Source: an uncultured Mollicutes bacterium
GTDB lineage: Bacteria > Bacillota_I > Bacilli_A > Acholeplasmatales > Anaeroplasmataceae
DNA length: 54,646 bases
Assembly: GCA_937905855.1 (NCBI GenBank)
Contig: CALCWU010000140.1
Location: 1 to 54,646 of the forward strand
Direction: 5' to 3'
The notes beneath the pieces are model-generated. The model did not search any database and was not told the DNA's origin. It saw only the letters and a list, made by a program, of their open reading frames with translations. The position numbers and the translations under genes are program-made. Shown here in pieces: positions 1-7,933 of the stretch (its first letter is position 1; each line of letters opens with the position of its first letter).

Positions 1-1
1 A

Positions 2-1948
2 AAGAAGCAAAAGAAGAATTTAAAAAGAATTATTATTGCCTTAGTAGCTTTTATAATCGTTAAGGTATTAGATTTAATTTTAGAACATGTAGGTGACTTT
101 CCAAATGGTATAGCATCTTTAATTCCTAGTGAAAGCTTTGGTTGGCTTTTAGCATTTGGCTTATATTTTATAATATATGTCTATATTGGTCATGATGTTA
201 TTAAAAAGGCCTTTGTTAATATCAAGAACGGTCAAATATTTGATGAAAATTTCTTGATGGTTGTTGCGACATTTGGTGCCTTTGGCTTAGGCTTATATAC
301 AGGAATTGTAAAGCATGAGCCTGAAGGATTTGATGAAGCTTGTGCGGTATTATTATTCTATCAGGTTGGTGAATGGTTCCAAAGCTATGCTGTTGGTAAA
401 TCACGTAAATCTATTTCTAGCCTTATGGATATTAGACCAGATTATGCAAATTTACGTCAAGAGGATAACACCTATGTAGAGGTAGATCCTAGTGAATGTA
501 AGGTAGGCGATATTATTTTAGTAAAGCCTGGAGAGAAGGTAGCTCTTGATGGTGAAATAATAAGTGGATCTACAAGCCTAGATACTAAAGCATTGACTGG
601 TGAATCACTTCCTGTTGATGTTAAGGCTGGTGATAATATTTTATCTGGTAGCGTTAATTTAACTGGTACTATTGAGGTTAGGGTTAGCAAGGAATTTTCT
701 AATTCAACAGTTTCTAAAATTTTAGATTTAGTTGAAAATGCCTCATCTGAAAAATCAAAATCTGAAAATTTTATAACTAAATTTTCTAAGTATTATACAC
801 CTATTGTTGTATTTTTAGCATTAGCTTTAGCTGTTTTACCACCTTTAATTATTGGCTTAGCTAAGGGCGATTGGTCAACTTGGTCATCTTGGATTTATCG
901 TGCTTTAAGCTTTTTAGTTGTTTCTTGTCCATGTGCTCTTGTTATCTCTGTTCCTCTTTCTTTCTTTGCAGGAATTGGTGGTGCCTCAAGCAACGGTATA
1001 TTAATAAAGGGTTCAATTTATCTTGAAAGATTTAATAATGCTAATATCTTTGTTTTTGATAAAACTGGAACTTTAACTAAGGGTAATTTTGTAGTTAAGG
1101 AAATAGTTCCAAATGATAAAAAGGATGAAATTCTTCATTATGCGGCTATTGCTGAGCAGATGAGTAATCACCCTATTGCTACATCTATTAAGAAAGCTTA
1201 TGGCTTAGAAATTAAGGATAATTATACAATTGAGGATATTTCCGGCAAAGGTATTAAGGCAAGTGGTGAGCATGAAATCTTATGTGGAAATGAAAAGCTT
1301 ATGGAGGCTTATTCTATTAAATATGAGAAGACAGATAAAATTGGTTCAGTTGTTTATGTTGCCCTAGATAATACCTTCTTAGGATATATTGTTATCGCTG
1401 ATGAAATTAAAGATGATGCTAAGGATACTATTAGTTATTTAAATTTCATTAATTCTAAGACAATTATGCTTACTGGTGATAATGAAAGAATTGCTTCTAG
1501 TGTAGCCAAGGAAATTGGTCTTAAGGGCTATAAGGCTTCCCTTCTTCCTCAAAATAAGGTAGAAGAGGTTGATAAGCTATTAAAGGAAAAGAAGAATCAA
1601 GATGTTTTGTGCTTTGTTGGTGATGGAATTAATGATGCTCCAGTTTTAATGAAATCAGATATTGGTATTGCAATGGGTGGAGTTGGTTCAGATGCGGCAA
1701 TTGAAGCTTCTGATATTGTTTTAATGCATGATGATTTAAAGAGTATTGGTACTGCTAAGAAAATAGCTAAAAGAACAATGACGATAGTTTATGAAAATAT
1801 TATCTTTGCTTTAGTAGTTAAGGTAATAATTTTAATCTTATCAGCACTTGGTATTACTAATATGTGGTTTGCGGTATTTGGTGATGTAGGTGTTGCGGTT
1901 ATAGCTATTTTAAACGCAATGCGTGCAAATAAAAAATACGAAGAATAA
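2..1948 (+). CDS. Heavy-metal P1B-type ATPase (Zn/Cd/Pb exporter type), 5' end cut by window
   Basis: The reading frame is open from base 2, so the gene enters from outside; the TTG at 254 is internal. It pumps divalent soft-metal ions out of the cytoplasm at the expense of ATP. About 648 residues are visible. Two or three membrane segments occupy the first third. They are followed by the actuator domain (LTGES near base 600), the metal-binding CPC motif in a membrane segment (bases 926-934), the phosphorylation site DKTGT (from base 1058), the HP motif typical of P1B pumps (SNHPI), TGDN, and the hinge GDGINDAP. The last membrane segment carries FGDVGVAVIAILNAMR; its Asp is the extra metal ligand of ZntA/CadA-type rather than copper pumps. 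The visible length is close to a full pump without an N-terminal HMA domain, so probably only a few codons are missing. It is followed by a terminator. Metal specificity is inferred from CPC plus the C-terminal Asp. Confidence 0.93.
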   Translation, partial: KKQKKNLKRIIIALVAFIIVKVLDLILEHVGDFPNGIASLIPSESFGWLLAFGLYFIIYVYIGHDVIKKAFVNIKNGQIFDENFLMVVATFGAFGLGLYTGIVKHEPEGFDEACAVLLFYQVGEWFQSYAVGKSRKSISSLMDIRPDYANLRQEDNTYVEVDPSECKVGDIILVKPGEKVALDGEIISGSTSLDTKALTGESLPVDVKAGDNILSGSVNLTGTIEVRVSKEFSNSTVSKILDLVENASSEKSKSENFITKFSKYYTPIVVFLALALAVLPPLIIGLAKGDWSTWSSWIYRALSFLVVSCPCALVISVPLSFFAGIGGASSNGILIKGSIYLERFNNANIFVFDKTGTLTKGNFVVKEIVPNDKKDEILHYAAIAEQMSNHPIATSIKKAYGLEIKDNYTIEDISGKGIKASGEHEILCGNEKLMEAYSIKYEKTDKIGSVVYVALDNTFLGYIVIADEIKDDAKDTISYLNFINSKTIMLTGDNERIASSVAKEIGLKGYKASLLPQNKVEEVDKLLKEKKNQDVLCFVGDGINDAPVLMKSDIGIAMGGVGSDAAIEASDIVLMHDDLKSIGTAKKIAKRTMTIVYENIIFALVVKVIILILSALGITNMWFAVFGDVGVAVIAILNAMRANKKYEE

Positions 1949-1952
1949 AAAT

Positions 1953-1991
1953 AAGGTCAATTGTAAAAATAAAATTACAGTTGGCCTTTTT
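1953..1991 (+). terminator. Intrinsic terminator of the P-type ATPase gene
   Basis: A hairpin of about 12 pairs with G-U wobbles (arms 1954-1966 and 1974-1986) is followed by a run of T. Confidence 0.85.
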
Positions 1992-2031
1992 TGTTAATTT
2001 ATATAAAATAATATATAATTTTTAAAAAATG

Positions 2032-2060
2032 TTGACAATCAAGTTAAAAATAATTATAAT
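2032..2060 (+). promoter_or_regulatory. Consensus sigma-A promoter of the membrane-protein gene
   Basis: TTGACA at 2032-2037 and TATAAT at 2055-2060 are separated by exactly 17 bases, a perfect consensus match. It overlaps a spurious in-frame upstream ATG at 2029, which shows that translation starts at 2083. Confidence 0.85.
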
Positions 2061-2082
2061 ATTAAAAAAACAGGAGGAAATT

Positions 2083-2772
2083 ATGAAAAAAATTATTTAT
2101 TTATTATTAACAATGGTTTCAATATTATTGTATGTATTATCAATGCTTATCTATACACCAGTTAGTAGCTTTGTTTATTTTGGAATTTCATTTCTATTAA
2201 TTTTATTTGAGGTTATCTTTAATAAAGAGAAAAGAATTTATAATATTATAATACTTGCATCTTCAATGCTTATTTTAACAAAAGCTCATTTGATTTTTCA
2301 ATTTGGATTAATGTTTTATTTTATCTTTAAGCTTACTAAATCATTTACTACGCATAATTATCTAAAAATAGCATTAATATTTGGTTACTCATTATTAAGT
2401 GTTGGTTTTATTGTAATGCTTATTGGCTCTGTGATTTTACATAAAAATATAGTTATTCTTGGGGGAATAAATGAAATATGGCATTTTATACCTGCTTATT
2501 TTTGTTATTCGATGTTTTATTTTGTGATTGAGGCTAAAGATAATAAGATTATTAATTATCTATTTATGGCTATAGCTTTATTAACATTTTTAATTTGTAT
2601 ACCAATGAAGAAAAGCTATTCATATTTTAAAAATGGTAATTTAATGATGGTAATGGAGGATGCCTTTAATACTAATAATAATTGTGTGGTATGTAAAAAA
2701 GGCTTTTATACATTTGAAGAATTAGAAGCTAGAAATTGTAATGCTAATCAATTTATGAAGTTTTATAAATGA
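2083..2772 (+). CDS. Unknown multi-pass membrane protein
   Basis: This 229-residue protein is not recognised. The ATG at 2083 is chosen because it lies seven bases behind an AGGAGG ribosome-binding site (2073-2078), downstream of a consensus promoter. The frame extends back to 2029, but that start lies inside the promoter. It has about seven hydrophobic segments up to residue 180, then a soluble tail of about 45 residues with a CVVC motif and another Cys (CNANQF). The CxxC tail could bind metal or be redox active, but no partner identifies it. It is a single-gene unit with its own promoter and terminator, between a metal exporter and a convergent peptidase gene. Confidence 0.8.
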   Translation: MKKIIYLLLTMVSILLYVLSMLIYTPVSSFVYFGISFLLILFEVIFNKEKRIYNIIILASSMLILTKAHLIFQFGLMFYFIFKLTKSFTTHNYLKIALIFGYSLLSVGFIVMLIGSVILHKNIVILGGINEIWHFIPAYFCYSMFYFVIEAKDNKIINYLFMAIALLTFLICIPMKKSYSYFKNGNLMMVMEDAFNTNNNCVVCKKGFYTFEELEARNCNANQFMKFYK

Positions 2773-2777
2773 TAAAA

Positions 2778-2803
2778 TCCAGTTCGATGAACTGGACTTT
2801 TTT
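2778..2803. terminator. Bidirectional terminator between convergent genes
   Basis: Perfect 8-pair hairpin TCCAGTTC / GAACTGGA with a 3-base loop (2778-2796), followed by CTTTTTTAT on the plus strand and a weaker T-run on the minus strand. It serves the membrane-protein gene and probably the peptidase gene that ends at 2802. Confidence 0.8.
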
Positions 2804-5800
2804 ATAATATAAAGGAATCAATTAATAGATCATTATCTAGTATTTCGATTTCTATTTTTTTATTATCGTTAAATTCTAAATAATAAATATTGTTAAATTC
2901 AACAATTTCGGATTTCCCATCAATTGTTATTTTTATTTTGGAGCTTTGATTTTTAGTTATTATACCAAAGGCTTTATTAGTAGTGTTTAGAACAATACTA
3001 CCATTACCTTTTATAATAAAGCCAAAGGTTGAAAGCTCATAATCCTTACTAAAGCTTTGATTTTTTGTTACATAATAGCTAGCCATACTAGGATTAACAA
3101 GCTTACCATTTGTATTTAAGGCCATGTTTATTTCTGATAGGGCAACATATCTATTAGTTACGGTTTCTTCAATTACTATTTTATAATAGCGTAGCTTGGT
3201 CTCCTTAATGCTTAAAGCAATTAATCTATTAGTAGGAGTTAAATCTTGATATTCATTTATTAGTCCTAGATTATTTAAGTCTTCACCACCATATAGCTTT
3301 AGCTTTTTAGGACTGTGGGTTTCATTACCATTATAGGTAGTTATATTTAAAGTATTAACTAGATAGCTTTTACCAAGATCAATTGTTAATTCAAATGGCT
3401 CGGATGTAATAAGCTTACCCTTAATACTATGGTAGCTAGTATTTTGATTACCATCTATGATATTTTCAATTTTATAATTATCGTCCCATTCCTTATATGA
3501 GTTTGTGTAGCTGATGATTTTTTGATTTGCTAAAGGGATGGCATAGCTATTACTTAGATATTCCTTAGGATAAGCATCATTAAATTCAAAGCTTGTAGGC
3601 TTATAGTCTAAATCATTATATAAGTAACTATTATCAATAGTCTTTAGCTCATTATAGCCACCATAAAGCTCTGCAAAGCCGTCAGAATCAAATGATTGAA
3701 TTATCATTTTAAAATAAATATAATCACCCTTTTTGACACTATAGGTAAGGTAATCATTATTAACATCAACAGGATTTGTTCTTAAGGAATTAATTTTATC
3801 AGTATAGGTACTTGTATTTAAACCGAGCTCTAATAGGGTGTTACTACGCTTTGAGGTTCTAACTCCTATTTTATATTCACCATCATTTGGCATATATATC
3901 TTACCATGATAAATATATATTTCATTATTTTTAATACCATTAACAAAATGCTTATTAATTTGCTCATTTAAAGAGGTTGTGTAGCCGGTAAAATTATTTT
4001 CGATAGCATCATCAATACTAGTATACAAAGCTTTATCATAGCTATATCTAGTGGCATCAATGCCCATATATTTAGGCTGAAGCTCAAAAATAATAGTTTG
4101 TTTATTATTATATTTGATTTCTTTATTAGTAATAGTTAGCTCTAAATTTATTTGACCAGAGGAATTAGTCTTATTAGGAGTGTAGGTTATTACATTATCA
4201 TTTGTTTTAATTTTACCATTTGCTGGCTTTGAAACCTTATTTATTTTATAGCTAAAGCCACTTGGAAGAACTAGATTTTCATCTAAATCAATTGTATAAT
4301 CGGCGTTTGCTTTTATTGGATAGGGATTAACGGTTATTATATTATTTTTATTAATTACTCTTCCTGTTTGTTCCTTTAGGGCAATAGGAATATATAGTGG
4401 TAAGCCATTATATTTGGCCTTTAACTCATCAGAAACATTTTGATTAATTAAAGAGAAGTAATATTCCATATTATATCCTGTAGCCTCACATAAGGCTTCA
4501 TACCAATTATCAGCACCACCAGCACCATTTTTGGCCTTGGCAGCCTTAATAAAGGTATCAACACCAAAGGTATGAATTATATCAGCATAGGTGTTAAGGC
4601 TAGAGGATGTTTCATTTTTACTGGCCTGATTTAGGGTTTCAGTAAGTGAGGTTTTAGGATCTAAATAGCGATTCCAACTAACAAGATTTGGTCTATTTGC
4701 GCTTATATTAGTATAATTTATGTAAGATAGTAGGTTTAAGGCATTATTTGTTACCTCATCCCCAGGATTAAAGCCATAGCGTTGAAAATGGTGATTATAT
4801 TCATGAATTGCACCCCAGCTGCCACTGGTAGTAAATTTTTCATAATCTAATGATTCACTCATCCAGCTTGGTGGAAGATTACACCAATTTCTACCTACAA
4901 ATGCTACTGCACTTCCTGCGGCAACAAATGGATCATAAATGAATGTTACCCCAATATCCTTAGCTGAGCCAGAGGGAATTTGCTTACTTATATTAGAAAT
5001 ACTAAGCCAAAGCTTAGATATTTTCATTAAGTTATCGTAATCTAAATTGACATATTTTTTAGGTCCGGAATGTCTTACTGAACTATCCCACACCTCTAAA
5101 TCAAAATATGGTGAGCTAGTGTTTTTTAATCTTTCAAATTCTTCCTTAGTAGTTAGGCCATAGATAAAATGACAATATTCTAAAGCATTAGAAATTGTAA
5201 TACTAAATTCACACTGATTATTTGGTGTTACATAAATTGGACCGCCTAAAAAGCTTCCTGCATACCCTATCTTAGTGGTTATTTCCATTTCATTACCCAT
5301 AAGTGGCATTCTTGAAAAATCATCTCTTTTAGCCCAAATATTATTTAATTGATTATTCTGTGAATACTGGCCAATTTCAATTTTAACACCACCGGTTTTA
5401 ATTAAATCCTCATCGCTAAGCTCTATTTTAATTACCTCACCAGCAGGAGCATAAAGACCAGTTATATAATTACCACGTCTAGTAGCATTTATATCAATTT
5501 TTTTGATTACGCCTGCTTCATTATCATCTGGTGTACCATAATAATTATTTAAAGCGGTTGTATGCTTATAAAGCTTTCTATCTAATAGCTCATCATTTAA
5601 ATAAAGATTACCATCCTCATCCATTTTGTCATAGGTAGAGCTGCTGCTTTTTAAATAATTAGCCTCATTAATTAAATTAGTTTTTTCCTCATCAGTAATA
5701 TTTTCAAGGCTTGTTCCATAGGTTGGATATCTATTACCCTCATCAGCTATTATAGCCTCTTGTCTTTTAGTTTCCCCTAAAATAGTAAAGCTTTGACCAA

Positions 5801-5912
5801 CCTTAACATTTTCTCCAGTAAATTCTACCTTAGCTTTATTATTATCCTTTCTACAACCAACTAGGGTTAAGGCAATTAAAATTGTAAGTAAAACATAATA
5901 TATTTTTTTCAT
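2802..5912 (-). CDS. M60-like (enhancin/mucinase family) zinc metallopeptidase lipoprotein
   Basis: The protein has 1,036 residues and a lipoprotein signal (lipobox LVGC, Cys20), so it is anchored on the outer face of the membrane. The active site is HEYNH at residues 370-374 (His370, Glu371, His374) with a downstream Glu at 386, fitting the M60 pattern HExxH-x(8-28)-E. M60-like enzymes cleave mucins and other glycoproteins. Further modules are a PA14-like region at about 640-757 and an F5/8-type C (CBM32-like) carbohydrate-binding domain at about 800-930 (motif IIDGNQNTSYHS). The remaining C-terminal 100 residues are beta-rich and unassigned. Host-glycan targeting in the gut is inferred from this domain set. 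A terminator-like hairpin ends only about 13 bases before the ATG. The likely ribosome-binding site (GGGG) is weak. Confidence 0.88.
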   Translation of the reverse strand: MKKIYYVLLTILIALTLVGCRKDNNKAKVEFTGENVKVGQSFTILGETKRQEAIIADEGNRYPTYGTSLENITDEEKTNLINEANYLKSSSSTYDKMDEDGNLYLNDELLDRKLYKHTTALNNYYGTPDDNEAGVIKKIDINATRRGNYITGLYAPAGEVIKIELSDEDLIKTGGVKIEIGQYSQNNQLNNIWAKRDDFSRMPLMGNEMEITTKIGYAGSFLGGPIYVTPNNQCEFSITISNALEYCHFIYGLTTKEEFERLKNTSSPYFDLEVWDSSVRHSGPKKYVNLDYDNLMKISKLWLSISNISKQIPSGSAKDIGVTFIYDPFVAAGSAVAFVGRNWCNLPPSWMSESLDYEKFTTSGSWGAIHEYNHHFQRYGFNPGDEVTNNALNLLSYINYTNISANRPNLVSWNRYLDPKTSLTETLNQASKNETSSSLNTYADIIHTFGVDTFIKAAKAKNGAGGADNWYEALCEATGYNMEYYFSLINQNVSDELKAKYNGLPLYIPIALKEQTGRVINKNNIITVNPYPIKANADYTIDLDENLVLPSGFSYKINKVSKPANGKIKTNDNVITYTPNKTNSSGQINLELTITNKEIKYNNKQTIIFELQPKYMGIDATRYSYDKALYTSIDDAIENNFTGYTTSLNEQINKHFVNGIKNNEIYIYHGKIYMPNDGEYKIGVRTSKRSNTLLELGLNTSTYTDKINSLRTNPVDVNNDYLTYSVKKGDYIYFKMIIQSFDSDGFAELYGGYNELKTIDNSYLYNDLDYKPTSFEFNDAYPKEYLSNSYAIPLANQKIISYTNSYKEWDDNYKIENIIDGNQNTSYHSIKGKLITSEPFELTIDLGKSYLVNTLNITTYNGNETHSPKKLKLYGGEDLNNLGLINEYQDLTPTNRLIALSIKETKLRYYKIVIEETVTNRYVALSEINMALNTNGKLVNPSMASYYVTKNQSFSKDYELSTFGFIIKGNGSIVLNTTNKAFGIITKNQSSKIKITIDGKSEIVEFNNIYYLEFNDNKKIEIEILDNDLLIDSFIL

Positions 5913-5925
5913 TTTGATACCCCAT

Positions 5926-5949
5926 AAAAAAAGCTATGCAAAGCATAGC
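5926..5949 (-). terminator. Minus-strand hairpin and T-run between the HIT gene and the M60 gene
   Basis: Perfect hairpin GCTATGC-AAA-GCATAGC (5933-5949), followed on the minus strand by seven T (5926-5932). It terminates the HIT transcript but ends only 13 bases before the M60 start codon, so it may act as an attenuator for that gene. Confidence 0.75.
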
Positions 5950-5952
5950 AAA

Positions 5953-6354
5953 TTAACGTAGCTTTTCTTTGATTTTAAGAGCTATCTCTTTTAAATCATA
6001 TTGATGCTCATGAAATTTAATTTCTACATCATCATCCTTATATCTTGGAATTATATGAACATGAAAATGCATAACACTTTGACCAGCAGCTTCATTGCAA
6101 TTATTTAAAATATTCACGCCAAGTGCATTAGTGGCTTCAACTATTTTGCTAGCAAGCATATGAACCTTTGCCATTACCTTATTAAATTGATATTCACTTA
6201 TTGATAATATATTAGTACTGTGAATTTTAGGAAATACTAGGGTGTGACCTAGGGTTGCTTGAGATATATCAAGTATTGCTAAAACATCATCATCCTCGTA
6301 AATTTTAGTGCTTGGGATTGCACCATCTCTTATCATACAAAATACACAACTCAT
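5953..6354 (-). CDS. HIT (histidine triad) family nucleotide-binding hydrolase
   Basis: The protein has 133 residues, the usual length for Hint-type proteins. The N-terminus carries CVFCMIRDG (a CxxC of the type that can hold zinc). The triad HFHVHIIPR near residue 100 is the catalytic His-x-His-x-His motif. Family members hydrolyse phosphoramidates such as AMP-lysine or nucleoside 5'-phosphoramidates in the cytoplasm. The start at 6354 follows the ribosome-binding site AAGGAAGG. It lies upstream of the M60 peptidase on the same strand but is separated from it by a hairpin terminator, so the two are probably only partly co-transcribed. Confidence 0.92.
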   Translation of the reverse strand: MSCVFCMIRDGAIPSTKIYEDDDVLAILDISQATLGHTLVFPKIHSTNILSISEYQFNKVMAKVHMLASKIVEATNALGVNILNNCNEAAGQSVMHFHVHIIPRYKDDDVEIKFHEHQYDLKEIALKIKEKLR

Positions 6355-6483
6355 AATATCGTCCTTCCTTCATAATTATATTATAATGAATTAAATTAAA
6401 TCTTCAAGGAAAATTCTTTATTTGATTGAAATATTTTGATATTTATTATATCATTTAATAGTGGAATATAAGGAGGAGTTAAA

Positions 6484-7716
6484 ATGAGTATTTTAGCTAA
6501 GCATGCAGTAAATAAGGAAGATAAAAGTAATATCATTACTTTAGGAATGGAGGCTAAGGCCGCAAAGAAAAAAAATCCTAAGGTAATAAACACAACAATT
6601 GGAATGCTATATGATGAGGATGGTAGCCTTTATACATTTGATAGTGTAAATAAGGTAATTGCCTCTTTAAATAATGATGAGAAATTTGCTTATGCCTCAA
6701 CACCAGGTAGTAAGGAATATCACGATGCTTTAAAGCACTGGGTTTTTCAGGATTACGAGGCTGAAATTTTAGCAAATATGCATTGTGCTGTAATGGCTAC
6801 TCCAGGTGGTAGTGGCGCTATTGGTAATACCTTGGCTAATTATTTAAACCCTGGTGATAAGGTCTTATTACCAAATTATATGTGGAGTAATTATAAGCAG
6901 TTTGCTTATGAAAGCTTTGAATCATACGATACCTATACATTATTTAATGAAGAAGGAAATTTTAATTTAGATAATTTAAGACTTAAAATGCTTGAATTAA
7001 AAAAATCTCAAGGAAGAATTGTTCTAATAATTAATGATCCTTGTCATAATCCTACTGGCTATACTATGAGCTATGAGGAGTGGATAGGCTTAATAAGTGA
7101 AATTAATATGTTATCAAGAGATGGCACACCTTTTGTTTTATTATATGATATGGCCTATATCGATTATGATCGAAGAGGCTTACAGGCTTCAAGAGATAAT
7201 ATTCGTTTATTTGAAAATTTAAATGAAAGTGTAATTGCTATTTTAGCATTCAGTGGTTCTAAAACCTTAGGATTATATGGACTTAGAATTGGTGCTCAAA
7301 TCGGACTATCAAAAAGTGAAGAAAATATTATTGAATTTGCTAGAGCAAATAAGTTTTCTTCAAGAGCTAAATGGGGATCATCATCCATACTTGGTATGAA
7401 TATAATAACTAAAATTTTTACTAATAAGGAATATGAAGAAAAATTTAAAAGTGAGCTAGATTATATTAGAGACATTCTTACTACAAGAGCTAATGTTTTT
7501 AAAGAGGAAGCAGCAAAGGTTAATTTGAAGACCTTACCATTTGATTCAGGGTTCTTTATTTCTATTCCTTGTGATAAGCCAATGGAGGTTTATAACGCTC
7601 TTGTGAAAGAGGATTTATATGTAATTCCTTTGGAAAATGTTATAAGAGTAACACTATCATCTATATCAATTGCGGAATGTAAAAAAATACCAGAAATGAT
7701 AAAAAGACACCTGTAA
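6484..7716 (+). CDS. PLP-dependent class I/II aminotransferase
   Basis: The protein has 410 residues with the fold-type I layout. Recognisable parts are the glycine-rich cofactor loop (ATPGGSGAIGN), NPTGY before the Asp that binds the pyridine ring, DMAYIDYDRRG, and the Schiff-base lysine in SGSKTLGLYGLRIG at about Lys260. The family transfers amino groups between an amino acid (often aspartate or an aromatic one) and a 2-oxo acid. Substrate cannot be decided from sequence alone. The start is well placed behind AGGAGG at 6470-6475. The gene stands alone; it is divergent from the HIT gene and ends at a long hairpin terminator. Aspartate/aromatic transaminase activity is the best guess. Confidence 0.88.
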   Translation: MSILAKHAVNKEDKSNIITLGMEAKAAKKKNPKVINTTIGMLYDEDGSLYTFDSVNKVIASLNNDEKFAYASTPGSKEYHDALKHWVFQDYEAEILANMHCAVMATPGGSGAIGNTLANYLNPGDKVLLPNYMWSNYKQFAYESFESYDTYTLFNEEGNFNLDNLRLKMLELKKSQGRIVLIINDPCHNPTGYTMSYEEWIGLISEINMLSRDGTPFVLLYDMAYIDYDRRGLQASRDNIRLFENLNESVIAILAFSGSKTLGLYGLRIGAQIGLSKSEENIIEFARANKFSSRAKWGSSSILGMNIITKIFTNKEYEEKFKSELDYIRDILTTRANVFKEEAAKVNLKTLPFDSGFFISIPCDKPMEVYNALVKEDLYVIPLENVIRVTLSSISIAECKKIPEMIKRHL

Positions 7717-7772
7717 TTTAGGCATTGGAAAAAAAATAATCTTTGCCTCTAAAAATGGCAAATATACAGTTT

Positions 7773-7830
7773 GAAACTGGAGGTTAGCGCTTACATAGTA
7801 CCATGAAAGTGTCAAATCTCCAGTTTTTCA
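7773..7830 (+). terminator. Long-hairpin intrinsic terminator after the aminotransferase
   Basis: AACTGGAG (7775-7782) pairs with CTCCAGTT (7818-7825). The arms extend inward through further pairs, giving a stem of about 11 pairs with a structured 30-base apical part, then a T-run. The large loop is unusual for a simple terminator. Confidence 0.65.
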
Positions 7831-7843
7831 TTTTTCACATAAT

Positions 7844-7872
7844 TTGACATTTTTTTAAATATTTTGTATAAT
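7844..7872 (+). promoter_or_regulatory. Perfect sigma-A promoter of the PPC/LRR cassette
   Basis: TTGACA (7844-7849) and TATAAT (7867-7872) are 17 bases apart, an exact consensus. The leader to the GTG start is about 55 bases. Confidence 0.85.
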
Positions 7873-7933
7873 TTCATTGATAATCAAAAGTAAAATTTTT
7901 GATGAAAAATAGAAAGGAAAAGGTAGTACAAAA

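Noticed and set aside
254..1948. P-type ATPase starting at TTG 254
   Set aside because: The frame is open and membrane-protein-like all the way to base 2, so 254 is internal and the true start lies outside the window.
2029..2082. Start of the membrane protein at ATG 2029
   Set aside because: It falls inside a perfect promoter and would need translation upstream of the transcription start.
7717..7933. Riboswitch upstream of the secreted-protein gene
   Set aside because: The long hairpin at 7773-7830 lies before the promoter at 7844, so it belongs to the aminotransferase transcript as a terminator.
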